Origin: an uncultured Acetatifactor sp.
GTDB taxonomy: Bacteria > Bacillota > Clostridia > Lachnospirales > Lachnospiraceae
Direction: 5' to 3'
Length of the DNA: 15,736 nt
Assembly: GCA_910586515.1 (NCBI GenBank)
Contig: CAJUGL010000070.1
Location: 1 to 15,736, forward strand
This document shows, piece by piece, positions 5,683-13,486 of this stretch. A model generated the notes under the pieces. That model did not search any database, was not told where the DNA came from, and saw only the letters and a list, made by a program, of their open reading frames with translations. The position numbers and the translations under genes were made by a program. Position 1 is the stretch's first letter; the number at the start of each line of letters is the position of its first letter.

Positions 5683-8304
5683 ATGAGACGGGAACAGAAA
5701 AGGCAGGTTCAGGAGTTCGTGGAATTGCTGAGCCAGGCGCATGAGGAGATCAAGAAGGAAATCGAACGGAAGGATCCGGCAGCGGCCATGGGGCTGCTGG
5801 CTCAGTGTCAGGAAGGCGCTATCCAGATGGGGAGCCTGATTGAGGCGACGGAAGGGGAGGGTGCCCCGACGATAGCGCTGCTGGAGTCCTACTGCGAACT
5901 GGTCTATGGGATATACGGAGAACTGGGACGGACGACGGGAGAGCCGTTGTTAGAGGAACACGGAGAGGATGGGGGGCATGCCGTAGGCGGCGCCGCTGCT
6001 GCTGTGCGTGCAAATGCTGTCATGGGCGGCGCCAAAGCCTATAAGAAGCTCCGGGCAGCGCTGCTGCGGATAGAGGGCAGCATCCGACATGATATCAAGG
6101 TGCGGCTGGAGATCGCCTTTCTCCCCTACAAAGCGTCCATGTGGGACTCGCTGGAGAGCGTCTGGCGGGCAGCGGAGGAGGATCCGGACTGTGACGCCTA
6201 TGTGGTGCCCATTCCTTATTATGACCGGAAGGGGGACGGTACGCTGGGGGCATACCATTATGAGGGGAAGGACTTCCCGGCGGATGTGCCGATCGTCTAT
6301 TTTGAAAATTACCGTCTGGAGGACAGGAGGCCGGACATTGTATATATCCATAACCCTTATGACCAGGGAAATTTCGTCACTACGGTAGATCCCCGGTTCT
6401 ATTCGGGTGAGATAAAGAAATATGCTGATAAATTGGTATATATACCTTATTATACAACTACTGGGGGCATGGCTGAGTCCCAGGCGAGATGTTATGGGTA
6501 TTACAATGCGGACTATATTGTGATCCAGGCGGAAAAGTACCGCAAGTTTTTCGCGCCGGAGCTGCCGGAGGGCAAGTTCCTGGCGTTCGGGTCGCCGAAG
6601 TTTGACAGGGTGATCCGGATGTGCGCCCGGCCGGGGGCTTTGCCGGAAGCCTGGAAGGACAGGATGGAAGGCCGGAAGGTGTTCTTTTACAACACCAGCA
6701 TCAATGGGATGCTGGCGGATACGCCCAGATTCCTGAAGAAGATGGCGTATGTGTTCCGCTGTTTTCAGGGAAGGGAGGATGTGTGCCTGCTGTGGCGGCC
6801 TCATCCCCTTTTGGAATCTACATTGGATTCTCTGCGGCCGGAGTATAGGGCGAGTTACGATAAGCTGAAGAAGTTCTTTCTGGAACATGATTTGGGGATT
6901 TATGACGATACGCCGGATATCACGGAGACGGTCTCCCACTGCGATGTCTATCTGGGGGACGCGGCCACATCCGTCACTTCCCTGTTCGGCATGGCAGGGA
7001 AGCCGCTGTTCATTTTCAATAATTATATTGACAGCGCGCCGACAGAGGGGGACTGGCGGGGGGAGATTGTCAGGGGATTCCAGGCATATAGAGAGGACGA
7101 ATGGATGGTCACCCAGGGGAATAAATTGTATCGGTCTCCGGGGAATGATTACAGATATGAATATTACTGCGATTTGTCCGCTTATGCTGCCGGAGGATAT
7201 TATACAAGGGCGTTCGGGATGGACGGGAAGGTGTACGTCTGTCCCGGGAATGCCCAGGATATCCTGGTGGTGGAGGACGGCAGAATACAGAGACGCATTC
7301 CGCTGGAGCGCCATATAGAGCAGTACGGCGCTTTTGCGGGGGCATGGAGGATTGGAGATTGTCTGTTTCTGATTCCCATGCAGTATCCCGCCATCGTCAG
7401 ATATGACACGAGAAGCGACAAAGTGGATTATATCAAAGGCTATAATGATGTCTTCGTAAATTGTACCGACGGCATCTGGCGGGTGGGGGGAAGCTGTGTG
7501 TGGAAAGGGTTCCTGCTGCTGGCCTCCCCCGTGGACGACCGCATCCTGGCCATAGACGGCAATACCGGAAAGGCAGGGCTGCTGGTCACAGGCGTTGAGA
7601 TGTCGGGCGGATGTCTGGGCTTAATTCCTGAGGGAGGGTATCTGTGGATGCTTCCTTTCTCCGGGAGAAAGGTGACCAGGTGGGATCCCCAGAGCGGAAA
7701 AGCCAGGGTATATGACAGGCTCCCGGAGGGGTTCCGGTGCAGGGAGCTTCCCAGGGGGCATGAGAGCGCGGAGCGCCCTTTCAGCGGGATCGCATTCGGC
7801 AGAGGGCATGTCTATCTTTCCCCGTTCTGGGGGAATATGTTCGTGCGCCTTGACCGGGAGACCGGGGAAACGGAGGAATGGAGACCACCATTCCCGGTGC
7901 CGGACAAGGAGAGGAACGGGTACTTCGTGGTGGGGAGCCGGGGGGTTTTTCTGCCGGAATCGGAAAGTGGCACATGCCATTATTTCTCTGCGCTTGACCG
8001 CAGGCTGTATGATGTGGATCCGGATGAGGGGGCATATCGGGAAATCGCGGTGGGTTTCCACAGGGAGGAGCTGTCTGCCCATGCGGCGGGATTTTCGGAG
8101 GAATCGGAATGGATGCAGTATGCCTGTGCGGAGAGCGCCTTCAACTCCCTGGAGGATCTGCTGGAGGGCAATATCAGCGGAAATGCCTTCCACAGGGAAA
8201 GGCAGCTCCGGGCATATGGGAGAATCGCGGCGAACAATGACGGGACATGCGGGGAGAAGGTGCATGGGTTCGTGTGCAAAAGCTTAATTTACGGTTCACA
8301 GTAA
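5683..8304 (+). CDS. CDP-glycerol glycerophosphotransferase-like GT-B protein fused to a probable beta-propeller
   Basis: An 873-residue protein in three parts. Residues 1-130 are a charged helical region, interrupted near 88-118 by a Gly/Ala-rich linker. Residues about 138-460 resemble the GT-B fold of CDP-glycerol:polyglycerophosphate glycerophosphotransferases: LEIAFLPYKASMWDSLESVW (142-161), YTTTGGMAESQ, FGSPKFD (302-308), WRPHP (371-375, matching the catalytic-His motif) and GDAATSVTSLFGMAGKP (425-441), which stands where typical members have TDYSS. Residues about 507-796 contain at least five repeats of 40 to 55 residues with the pattern 'gkvyl-p-x5-i-x-d-x-TGk', for example FVRLDRETGETEEW, as in streptogramin-lyase-like propellers. 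No signal peptide is present. ATG 5683 has AGGAG at 5671-5675. The substrate is unknown; context suggests a phosphopolyol. The altered TDYSS motif could mean a different donor or loss of activity. Confidence 0.75.
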   Translation: MRREQKRQVQEFVELLSQAHEEIKKEIERKDPAAAMGLLAQCQEGAIQMGSLIEATEGEGAPTIALLESYCELVYGIYGELGRTTGEPLLEEHGEDGGHAVGGAAAAVRANAVMGGAKAYKKLRAALLRIEGSIRHDIKVRLEIAFLPYKASMWDSLESVWRAAEEDPDCDAYVVPIPYYDRKGDGTLGAYHYEGKDFPADVPIVYFENYRLEDRRPDIVYIHNPYDQGNFVTTVDPRFYSGEIKKYADKLVYIPYYTTTGGMAESQARCYGYYNADYIVIQAEKYRKFFAPELPEGKFLAFGSPKFDRVIRMCARPGALPEAWKDRMEGRKVFFYNTSINGMLADTPRFLKKMAYVFRCFQGREDVCLLWRPHPLLESTLDSLRPEYRASYDKLKKFFLEHDLGIYDDTPDITETVSHCDVYLGDAATSVTSLFGMAGKPLFIFNNYIDSAPTEGDWRGEIVRGFQAYREDEWMVTQGNKLYRSPGNDYRYEYYCDLSAYAAGGYYTRAFGMDGKVYVCPGNAQDILVVEDGRIQRRIPLERHIEQYGAFAGAWRIGDCLFLIPMQYPAIVRYDTRSDKVDYIKGYNDVFVNCTDGIWRVGGSCVWKGFLLLASPVDDRILAIDGNTGKAGLLVTGVEMSGGCLGLIPEGGYLWMLPFSGRKVTRWDPQSGKARVYDRLPEGFRCRELPRGHESAERPFSGIAFGRGHVYLSPFWGNMFVRLDRETGETEEWRPPFPVPDKERNGYFVVGSRGVFLPESESGTCHYFSALDRRLYDVDPDEGAYREIAVGFHREELSAHAAGFSEESEWMQYACAESAFNSLEDLLEGNISGNAFHRERQLRAYGRIAANNDGTCGEKVHGFVCKSLIYGSQ

Positions 8305-8323
8305 CAAGCCTAAGCGCTATATA
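8295..8323 (+). promoter_or_regulatory. Candidate promoter for the cytidylyltransferase-dehydrogenase gene
   Basis: TTCACA (8295-8300, five of six -35 bases) and TATATA (8318-8323, four of six -10 bases) are spaced by exactly 17 bases. The -35 box overlaps the end of the preceding gene. Predicted transcription begins near 8330, just before the GGAAAG ribosome-binding tract and about 20 bases before ATG 8350. Confidence 0.4.
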
Positions 8324-8349
8324 GTTGACAGGAAAGTAGATGGTATATT

Positions 8350-9687
8350 ATGATGATAAAGGTGATTACGTATGGAACGTTTGATCTCTTTCACCAGGGA
8401 CATTACCGCCTGCTTCAGCGGGCTAAAGCCCTGGGGGACTATCTGATCGTGGGCGTGACCACGGAAGCCTATGACAAGACTCGGGGAAAATTGAACGTAA
8501 TTGATTCGCTGGTGACCCGCATCGAAAATGTAAAAAGAACAGGTTTCGCGGATGAAATTATTATAGAGGAGACGGAAGGGCAGAAGTTTAACGACATCAG
8601 GAGACTGGGCATTGACATCTTCACCGTGGGCTCCGACTGGACAGGCTGCTTTGATTACCTGAAAGATTACTGCAAGGTAGTCTACCTGGAGCGAACCAAG
8701 AACATATCCAGCACCATGCTGAGGGAACAGAACAGCCATATTCAGAGAGTGGGCATCATAGGGACTGGCAGGATTGCGGGAAGGTTTGTACAGGAGGCGA
8801 AGCTGGTCAGCGGCATCAGCGCTCAGGGAGTGTATAATCCCCACCGGGAAAGCGCGGTGAGATTTGCCGACAGATGGGAAATCGATGCCTACGGGGACAT
8901 TGATGAATTCTTTAAGGCTGTGGATGTGGTGTATATCGCATCGCCCCACGAGACCCACTACGGATATATTAAAACGGCGCTGGAGCATGGGAAGCATGTC
9001 CTCTGCGAAAAGCCAATGGTGCTGGAGCGGGCCCAGGCGGAGGAGCTTTTTGGGAATGCAAAGGAGCGAGGGCTGATTCTCTTTGAGGGGATTAAGACGG
9101 CATACTGTCCGGGATTCCAAAAGCTGCTGGGAATTGCCTGCAGCGGCAGTATAGGAAGCATTCGAAACGTGGAGGCATGTTTTACAAAGCTGGAAGATGC
9201 GGACAGCAGGGAGCTGACGGACAGGGAGTATGGGGGGAGCTTTACGGAGCTGGGGAGCTATTGCATGCTGCCGATCCTGAAGCTGTTCGGAAAGGAGTTC
9301 CAGGAGATACGGTTCGACTCTCTCAACGGGGCGAATGGGCTGGATTTGTTTACGAGGATATCTTTGAAATATCCCAACGGAATTGCTACGGCCACCTGCG
9401 GATTAGGGGTAAAGTCTGATGGGCGGCTCCTGATCGGGGGAACGAAGGGGTATATTGTGGCGGAGGCGCCCTGGTGGAAGACCGCTTATTTTGAGGTGCA
9501 CCACGAGAATCCGGAGGATGTGCAGAAATATTCGGAAATCTTTCTGGGGGACGGGCTGAGGTATGAGATCAGCGATTTTCTGTCCATGGTCAACGGAACG
9601 GAGAAGGACAGCTTTAAACTTACCAGAGGTGAATCCGTGACGCTGGCGGAGTTGATGGAGGGGTTCCTCCGGCAGGCGGGACGGTAG
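8350..9687 (+). CDS. Fusion of TagD-like glycerol-3-phosphate cytidylyltransferase and Gfo/Idh/MocA oxidoreductase
   Basis: This 445-residue protein joins two enzymes in one frame. Residues 1-127 match TagD/GCT almost end to end: VITYGTFDLFHQGHYRLLQR with the HxGH signature at 15-18, GDYLIVGV, DIFTVGSDW, VVYLERT and the closing ISSTMLR (119-125). This fold moves CMP from CTP onto glycerol-3-phosphate or a similar polyol phosphate. Residues 130-445 form a Gfo/Idh/MocA dehydrogenase: Rossmann motif GIIGTGRIAGRF (135-146), SPHETHYGYI (198-207), catalytic EKP (220-222) and GGSFTELGSYC (295-305). The linker is only a few residues. Two adjacent ATGs (8350, 8353) are possible starts; GGAAAG is 13 bases upstream. 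The natural reading is a coupled activity that makes or alters a CDP-activated polyol or its phosphate. Domain identities are firm; the substrate is inferred. Confidence 0.9.
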   Translation: MMIKVITYGTFDLFHQGHYRLLQRAKALGDYLIVGVTTEAYDKTRGKLNVIDSLVTRIENVKRTGFADEIIIEETEGQKFNDIRRLGIDIFTVGSDWTGCFDYLKDYCKVVYLERTKNISSTMLREQNSHIQRVGIIGTGRIAGRFVQEAKLVSGISAQGVYNPHRESAVRFADRWEIDAYGDIDEFFKAVDVVYIASPHETHYGYIKTALEHGKHVLCEKPMVLERAQAEELFGNAKERGLILFEGIKTAYCPGFQKLLGIACSGSIGSIRNVEACFTKLEDADSRELTDREYGGSFTELGSYCMLPILKLFGKEFQEIRFDSLNGANGLDLFTRISLKYPNGIATATCGLGVKSDGRLLIGGTKGYIVAEAPWWKTAYFEVHHENPEDVQKYSEIFLGDGLRYEISDFLSMVNGTEKDSFKLTRGESVTLAELMEGFLRQAGR

Positions 9688-9793
9688 AATGGGGGAAAGA
9701 CGGTAGATGATTCAGCTGCGCAGGGCGCCTTTCGCGGGGCTGGCCGTCTGCGCCGGTGTTGACGAAAAGGGGGCTGTGAACCGCATTTTCTGC

Positions 9794-9822
9794 TTCAACT
9801 GAGGAATGATGTATGGTAAAAT
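9794..9822 (+). promoter_or_regulatory. Extended -10 promoter for the second AAA-like gene
   Basis: TTCAAC (9794-9799) and TAAAAT (9817-9822) are separated by 17 bases. The -10 box is preceded by TGG (9814-9816), giving an extended -10 TGnTAAAAT that compensates for the weak -35. Transcription would start near 9829, inside the palindrome at 9827-9836, and leave a leader of about 110 bases before the TTG start at 9939. Confidence 0.6.
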
Positions 9823-9826
9823 GAAA

Positions 9827-9871
9827 GTATGCATACGATGTGGGCGAAACGGACGTCCGGAAAGTTTCCGG
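9827..9871. promoter_or_regulatory. Cluster of three perfect palindromes at the transcription start
   Basis: GTATGCATAC (9827-9836) lies on the predicted start site. CGGACGTCCG (9850-9859) follows, and overlapping it is CCGGAAA-G-TTTCCGG (9857-9871), a 7-bp inverted repeat about one central base. Three perfect dyads within 45 bases just downstream of a good promoter suggest an operator region or an early-transcript hairpin. No T tract follows, so simple termination is unlikely. Confidence 0.45.
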
Positions 9872-9938
9872 GGAAGAGGTACTGACAGAGGCGTGAGTGA
9901 TCGGGATATTTCTGTGGCTGAGGCAGGGGGAAGAGCGT

Positions 9939-11537
9939 TTGGGCAGAGAATTCAATACTACAGGCCGATGCTATCCGCAGCGGCATTACATGGTGGACAT
10001 GGAAAGACAGTTGGAACGACTGGAGCAGATGGTGGAGCGGGGGGAGTACTTTTGCGTCAACAGGGGGCGGCAGTATGGGAAGACTACGCTCCTGTCTCTC
10101 CTGAAGAGACGGCTGGAAGGCCGCTATCTTGTGTTTTCCGTCAGCTTTGAGGGAATTGGGGAAGCGCCCTTTGCATCGGCAGAGACGTTGGCGTATACGC
10201 TTCTCGAGCTGTTTGGGGACAATATCGATTATGGGGAGGCAAAGCTGGCATCCGAAGCCGTGAGGGAACTGATTGGAGAGACGCTGAGTTCCTGCAGGGA
10301 GGAAAAGCTGTCTGTTCTGAAACTGTCAAAGATAGTCTCGCGGCTCTGTACCGTTTCCGGCAAAGCGGTGGTGCTGCTGATAGACGAGGTGGATAAGGCG
10401 GCAAATTATAGTGCGTTTATGGAACTTCTGGGCATGTTCAGGGATAAATATCTGAAAAGGCCGGAACGCCCTACGTTCCGGTCAGTGATTCTGGCCAGCG
10501 TATACGATATCAAGAATCTGAAACGGAAGCTGCGCCCGCAGGAGTCCCACCAGTATAACAGCCCTTGGAATATTGCTGCGGATTTTGACGTCAGCATGGA
10601 GTTCGACAGGGCGGATATTGCCGGAATGCTGGAGGGATACAGGACAGACTATTGTGTCGGGATGGATATCCAGACTATGGCGAAGATGCTGTATGATTAC
10701 ACTTCGGGATACCCGTTTTTGGTAAGCCGCCTGTGCAAGCTGTTGGATGAAAAAGTGGCGGGGACAGAAGGGTTTCCGGACAGAAACGCAGCCTGGACGA
10801 AAGAAGGATTCCAGGAGGCATTGCGCCTGCTCCTGGCCGAGGCAAACACGCTCTTTGACGATTTGCGTAAGAAGCTGGCTGATTATCCAGGCCTGCGCAG
10901 AATGCTGTACGAGCTTCTGTATGAGGGGAAGTCATTCCCCTATAATACGGATGATGAGATACTGGACGTCGCCCGGATGTTCGGATATATCAGGGAATAT
11001 GAGGGGAAGGTCATGGTGTCCAACCGGATTTTTGAGACCCGGCTGTATAATCTGTTTGTGTCGGAGGAACGGATTAACAGCGCCATATATACGGAGGGCT
11101 CCAGGGATAAGGGACAGTTTGTCCGGAATGGGCGGCTGGATATGAAGCGGATCCTGGAGCGGTTCTGCGTGCATTTTACGGAGCTGTACGGAGGCAGCGA
11201 GGAAAGGTTTCTGGAAAAGTCGGGACGGAAATTTTTTCTGTTCTATCTGAAGCCGATTATAAATGGGACTGGGAATTATTATGTGGAAGCCAGCACCCGG
11301 GACGAGGGGCGGACGGATGTGGTTATAGATTATCTGGGGGAGCAGTATGTGGTGGAGCTGAAGATTTGGCGGGGGAATGCCTATCATGAACGGGGTGAAC
11401 GGCAGCTGCTCCAGTATCTGGAGGGGTATCAGTTGGAGAAAGGGTATATGCTGAGTTTTAATTTTAACAAAAAGAAGGAAGTCGGGGTGAAGGAGATACA
11501 GCTGGGGGAGCGGGTTTTGGTGGAGGCGGTTGTGTGA
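9939..11537 (+). CDS. AAA-like ATPase with C-terminal PD-(D/E)XK domain (AAA_35-like)
   Basis: A protein of 532 residues if started at TTG 9939. The P-loop is NRGRQYGKTT (41-50) and Walker B is LLIDEVD (146-152). FDVSMEFDRADI and SGYPFLVSRLCKLLDEK are typical of the AAA-like PF14516 group. The C-terminal 90 residues carry a PD-(D/E)XK fold: GRTDVVIDYLGEQYVVELKIW, with D460 and E473-x-K475 as candidate catalytic residues, then an RQLLQYLEGY helix. TTG 9939 is preferred because AGGGGGAAG ends about six bases upstream and the protein then begins MGREFNTTGRCYPQRHYMVD, the usual family N-terminus. A GTG at 9897 would add 14 unconserved residues. It has its own promoter. It differs in family from the ATPase at 813-2450 despite the same architecture, and its role is unknown. 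Confidence 0.88.
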   Translation: MGREFNTTGRCYPQRHYMVDMERQLERLEQMVERGEYFCVNRGRQYGKTTLLSLLKRRLEGRYLVFSVSFEGIGEAPFASAETLAYTLLELFGDNIDYGEAKLASEAVRELIGETLSSCREEKLSVLKLSKIVSRLCTVSGKAVVLLIDEVDKAANYSAFMELLGMFRDKYLKRPERPTFRSVILASVYDIKNLKRKLRPQESHQYNSPWNIAADFDVSMEFDRADIAGMLEGYRTDYCVGMDIQTMAKMLYDYTSGYPFLVSRLCKLLDEKVAGTEGFPDRNAAWTKEGFQEALRLLLAEANTLFDDLRKKLADYPGLRRMLYELLYEGKSFPYNTDDEILDVARMFGYIREYEGKVMVSNRIFETRLYNLFVSEERINSAIYTEGSRDKGQFVRNGRLDMKRILERFCVHFTELYGGSEERFLEKSGRKFFLFYLKPIINGTGNYYVEASTRDEGRTDVVIDYLGEQYVVELKIWRGNAYHERGERQLLQYLEGYQLEKGYMLSFNFNKKKEVGVKEIQLGERVLVEAVV

Positions 11538-11583
11538 GGAAGCGGGCGAAGAGAAGCAGGCGTGAGGGAGGAGGAAGATTTTT

Positions 11584-12318
11584 ATGAAAATATGGGCACA
11601 CAGGGGATGCAGCCTGATGTATCCGGAGAACACGCTGCTGGCCTTTGAGAAGGCGGCGGAGCTCAAAGGGCTGACGGGAATCGAGCTGGATATCCAGCTG
11701 ACGAAGGACGGATACCTGGCGGTATGCCATGACGAGAAGGTGGACAGAACCACGGACGGAAGGGGGATGCTCCGGGATTTTACGCTGGCGGAGCTGAAGG
11801 AGCTGAAGATTGACGCGGGAGAAGGGCGGGTAGAGCGGATTCCCACCATGGAGGAGGTGCTGGATCTCCTGGAGCCGCGGTTGAGAGAGGGCTTGCAGAT
11901 CAATATCGAGCTGAAGAACAGCATGCTTCCCTATGAGGGCATGGAGGAGAAGATCATCGGACTGATCCGGGAGAGAGGGCTGCAGGAGCATATCGTCTAT
12001 TCCTCCTTCAGCGCGTTGTCTCTGGAGAAAGTCCGCAGACTGGAGCCCGGGGCACGGATTGGTATGCTGGACGGCAAGATATCGGACTGTCTGTACAAGC
12101 TGAAGGGCGGCTGCGGCGCCGATGATTTGCATCCGAGTATGTACGGGATAGATCTTCCCCCTGAGAAGTTTGCGGGCTTCAGGGTGCGGGCCTGGGGCGG
12201 AGGACGGCTGTATCCGGAGAAGCCTACAGGGAACAGGCTGGATTTGGCGGCGTTGGAGAGGAAGGGGATTACGGATGTGTTTTTGAATGAGCCGGAGGCG
12301 TACTGTGTGGGGGAATGA
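11584..12318 (+). CDS. Glycerophosphodiester phosphodiesterase (cytosolic GDPD)
   Basis: A 244-residue TIM-barrel enzyme of the GDPD family, which hydrolyses glycerophosphodiesters to glycerol-3-phosphate and an alcohol. All hallmark residues are visible: AHRG (H6, R7), PENTLLAF (14-21), IELDIQLTKDG (E34 and D36, metal ligands), VCHDEKVDRTT (H49, second catalytic His) and IELK (E109, K111). The protein ends with the usual IGTDVFLNEP-like strand (GITDVFLNEPE). There is no signal peptide, so it acts on cytosolic substrates. GGAGGAGG lies about eight bases before ATG 11584, 46 bases after the AAA-like gene. In this neighbourhood it can supply glycerol-3-phosphate for CDP-glycerol synthesis or recycle released glycerophosphodiesters. 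A likely terminator follows at 12557-12591. Confidence 0.95.
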   Translation: MKIWAHRGCSLMYPENTLLAFEKAAELKGLTGIELDIQLTKDGYLAVCHDEKVDRTTDGRGMLRDFTLAELKELKIDAGEGRVERIPTMEEVLDLLEPRLREGLQINIELKNSMLPYEGMEEKIIGLIRERGLQEHIVYSSFSALSLEKVRRLEPGARIGMLDGKISDCLYKLKGGCGADDLHPSMYGIDLPPEKFAGFRVRAWGGGRLYPEKPTGNRLDLAALERKGITDVFLNEPEAYCVGE

Positions 12319-12556
12319 GGGGGACGGCAGGAAGGATTTCCGGATGGGGCAGCATGGAGGGAGACAGGGAGGGATGAGATCCTGAGGAAGAAATTCGGAA
12401 GAAAATTCCAGTTTGGCAGAGGTAAAGGATTTGGGACAAAATGCCGATATAGGAATTAGGATAGTGCGGTATTGTCCTGTGGAAGGAATGAGCGTTTCAA
12501 TGAATATTGGGGCAGGGAAGCAAGGAACGGATTGCATGGAAGCAAGGAAGTGTCGG
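12319..12556. other. Intergenic stretch without a gene
   Basis: Part of the 365-base gap between the GDPD and IspD/TarI-type genes. No frame looks coding. It is purine-rich and holds a 12-base direct repeat GGAAGCAAGGAA at 12516-12527 and 12538-12549 (22-base spacing). No convincing promoter was found here. Confidence 0.5.
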
Positions 12557-12591
12557 AACCTATTGTTGCTTGTGCGATGATGGGTTTTTTT
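12557..12591 (+). terminator. Probable Rho-independent terminator after the GDPD gene
   Basis: AACCTATTGTTG (12557-12568) pairs with CGATGATGGGTT (12575-12586) in a 12-bp stem with several G-U pairs and a six-base loop. A run of seven T (12585-12591) overlaps and follows the stem. The wobble pairs make it weaker than the terminator at 678-708, but the stem plus T tract is convincing for the + strand only. Confidence 0.55.
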
Positions 12592-12599
12592 ATAAGTGG

Positions 12600-12630
12600 A
12601 TTTTAAGGTATATATATATTATTATATAAA
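12600..12630 (+). promoter_or_regulatory. AT-rich tract with possible -10 boxes for the IspD/TarI operon
   Basis: An almost pure A/T tract (12609-12630) contains TATATT (12615-12620) and TATTAT (12617-12622), 50 to 60 bases before the GTG start at 12684. No good -35 hexamer is found at 16 to 18 bases. It sits just after the terminator, where a new promoter is expected, but the exact elements are uncertain. Confidence 0.3.
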
Positions 12631-12683
12631 AATGAGCCGGTTAAGGACGGGTACATAACAAAGGCAGAACGGAGACGGATACA

Positions 12684-13415
12684 GTGAATTATGCAATCAT
12701 ACTTGCCGCCGGGGTAGGCCAGCGTATGCGCAACAGCGGACTGCCCAAGCAGTTTCTGAAACTGATGGGCAAGCCCATTATTGTCTATACACTGGAAAAA
12801 TTTGAAGAGTGCAGGGAAATCGACAGCATAATCGTCGTCTGCCATGGAAGCTACGTGGAGCACATGAACAGCCTGATCGCGCTGTACCGCATCAGCAAGG
12901 CGGGCAAGGTAATCGTTGGGGGCAGCGACAGGCAGAGCAGCTTACAGAAAGGGCTGGAAACAGTGGTGGAAGAGGGCGGGAAAGAGGATGATATCGTAGT
13001 GATACATGACGGCGTAAGGCCGCTGGTGGATTTGTCCATCCTTCACGAGAACATACGCATTGCCCGGCAGCATGGCTGTGCCGTCACGGTGCACCCGGTG
13101 ACGGAGACTGTGGTGATAACGGATGCGGAGGATGCCGGCATGGATGATTTTAAAAAAAGGGAAGATACCTATTCCATGACATCGCCCCAGACGTTCCGGC
13201 TGGGCAGGATCCTGGATGCATATGAGAAGACAGAACTGTCGGAGAAAGGCTCTGTCCCCCTGCTGGATGCGGCCATGGTGTACGCCCGGGCGGGGGGCGA
13301 GGTTCATTTGGTGAAAGAACAGGGCGTGAACCTGAAAATCACCACGCCGGAAGATTATTACTTTTTAAAGGCCATGCTGGAGCTGGAGGAAAACAAATTC
13401 GTGTTCGGCCTGTGA
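12684..13415 (+). CDS. IspD/TarI-family cytidylyltransferase, TarI-like
   Basis: A 243-residue enzyme with all motifs of the IspD/TarI group: LAAGVGQRM (8-15, CTP-binding loop), PKQFL (21-25), GKPIIVYTLEKFE, GGSDRQSSL (79-87), IHDGVRPLVD (107-116), TSPQTF (166-171) and NLKITTPEDY (216-225). This fold transfers CMP from CTP to methylerythritol phosphate (IspD) or ribitol-5-phosphate (TarI). Position next to an SDR enzyme and a CDP-polyol phosphotransferase favours a TarI-like role making a CDP-polyol for surface or protein modification, and not isoprenoid synthesis, though residues alone do not prove it. The GTG start has GGAGACGG about seven bases upstream. The stop is 71 bases before the next start. 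It probably heads the operon with the SDR and transferase genes. Confidence 0.85.
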   Translation: MNYAIILAAGVGQRMRNSGLPKQFLKLMGKPIIVYTLEKFEECREIDSIIVVCHGSYVEHMNSLIALYRISKAGKVIVGGSDRQSSLQKGLETVVEEGGKEDDIVVIHDGVRPLVDLSILHENIRIARQHGCAVTVHPVTETVVITDAEDAGMDDFKKREDTYSMTSPQTFRLGRILDAYEKTELSEKGSVPLLDAAMVYARAGGEVHLVKEQGVNLKITTPEDYYFLKAMLELEENKFVFGL

Positions 13416-13486
13416 TAGAGACATGCGATATTGCGGGATTCAGCCGGAAAGCAAAATCTGCGGGATGCGACGTGAGGAGTGAGACC

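Noticed and set aside
5950..7314. 454-residue open frame on the - strand
   Set aside because: Antisense to the GT-B/propeller gene, with shadow-like composition and no recognisable domain or ribosome binding site.
8325..8351. Perfect TTGACA with TATATT or TATTAT downstream, looking like a consensus promoter
   Set aside because: The spacing is only 13 or 15 bases and the -10 would overlap the start codon, so transcription would begin inside the gene. TTCACA-N17-TATATA just upstream is better placed.
9718..9753. Inverted repeat GCGCAG...CTGCGC after the cytidylyltransferase-dehydrogenase gene, possible terminator
   Set aside because: The loop is long and no T tract follows, so it does not meet the criteria for a Rho-independent terminator.
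9806..10150. 114-residue + strand open frame upstream of the second AAA-like gene
   Set aside because: It begins inside the promoter region and overlaps the true gene in another frame; composition is Gly/Arg-rich and shadow-like.
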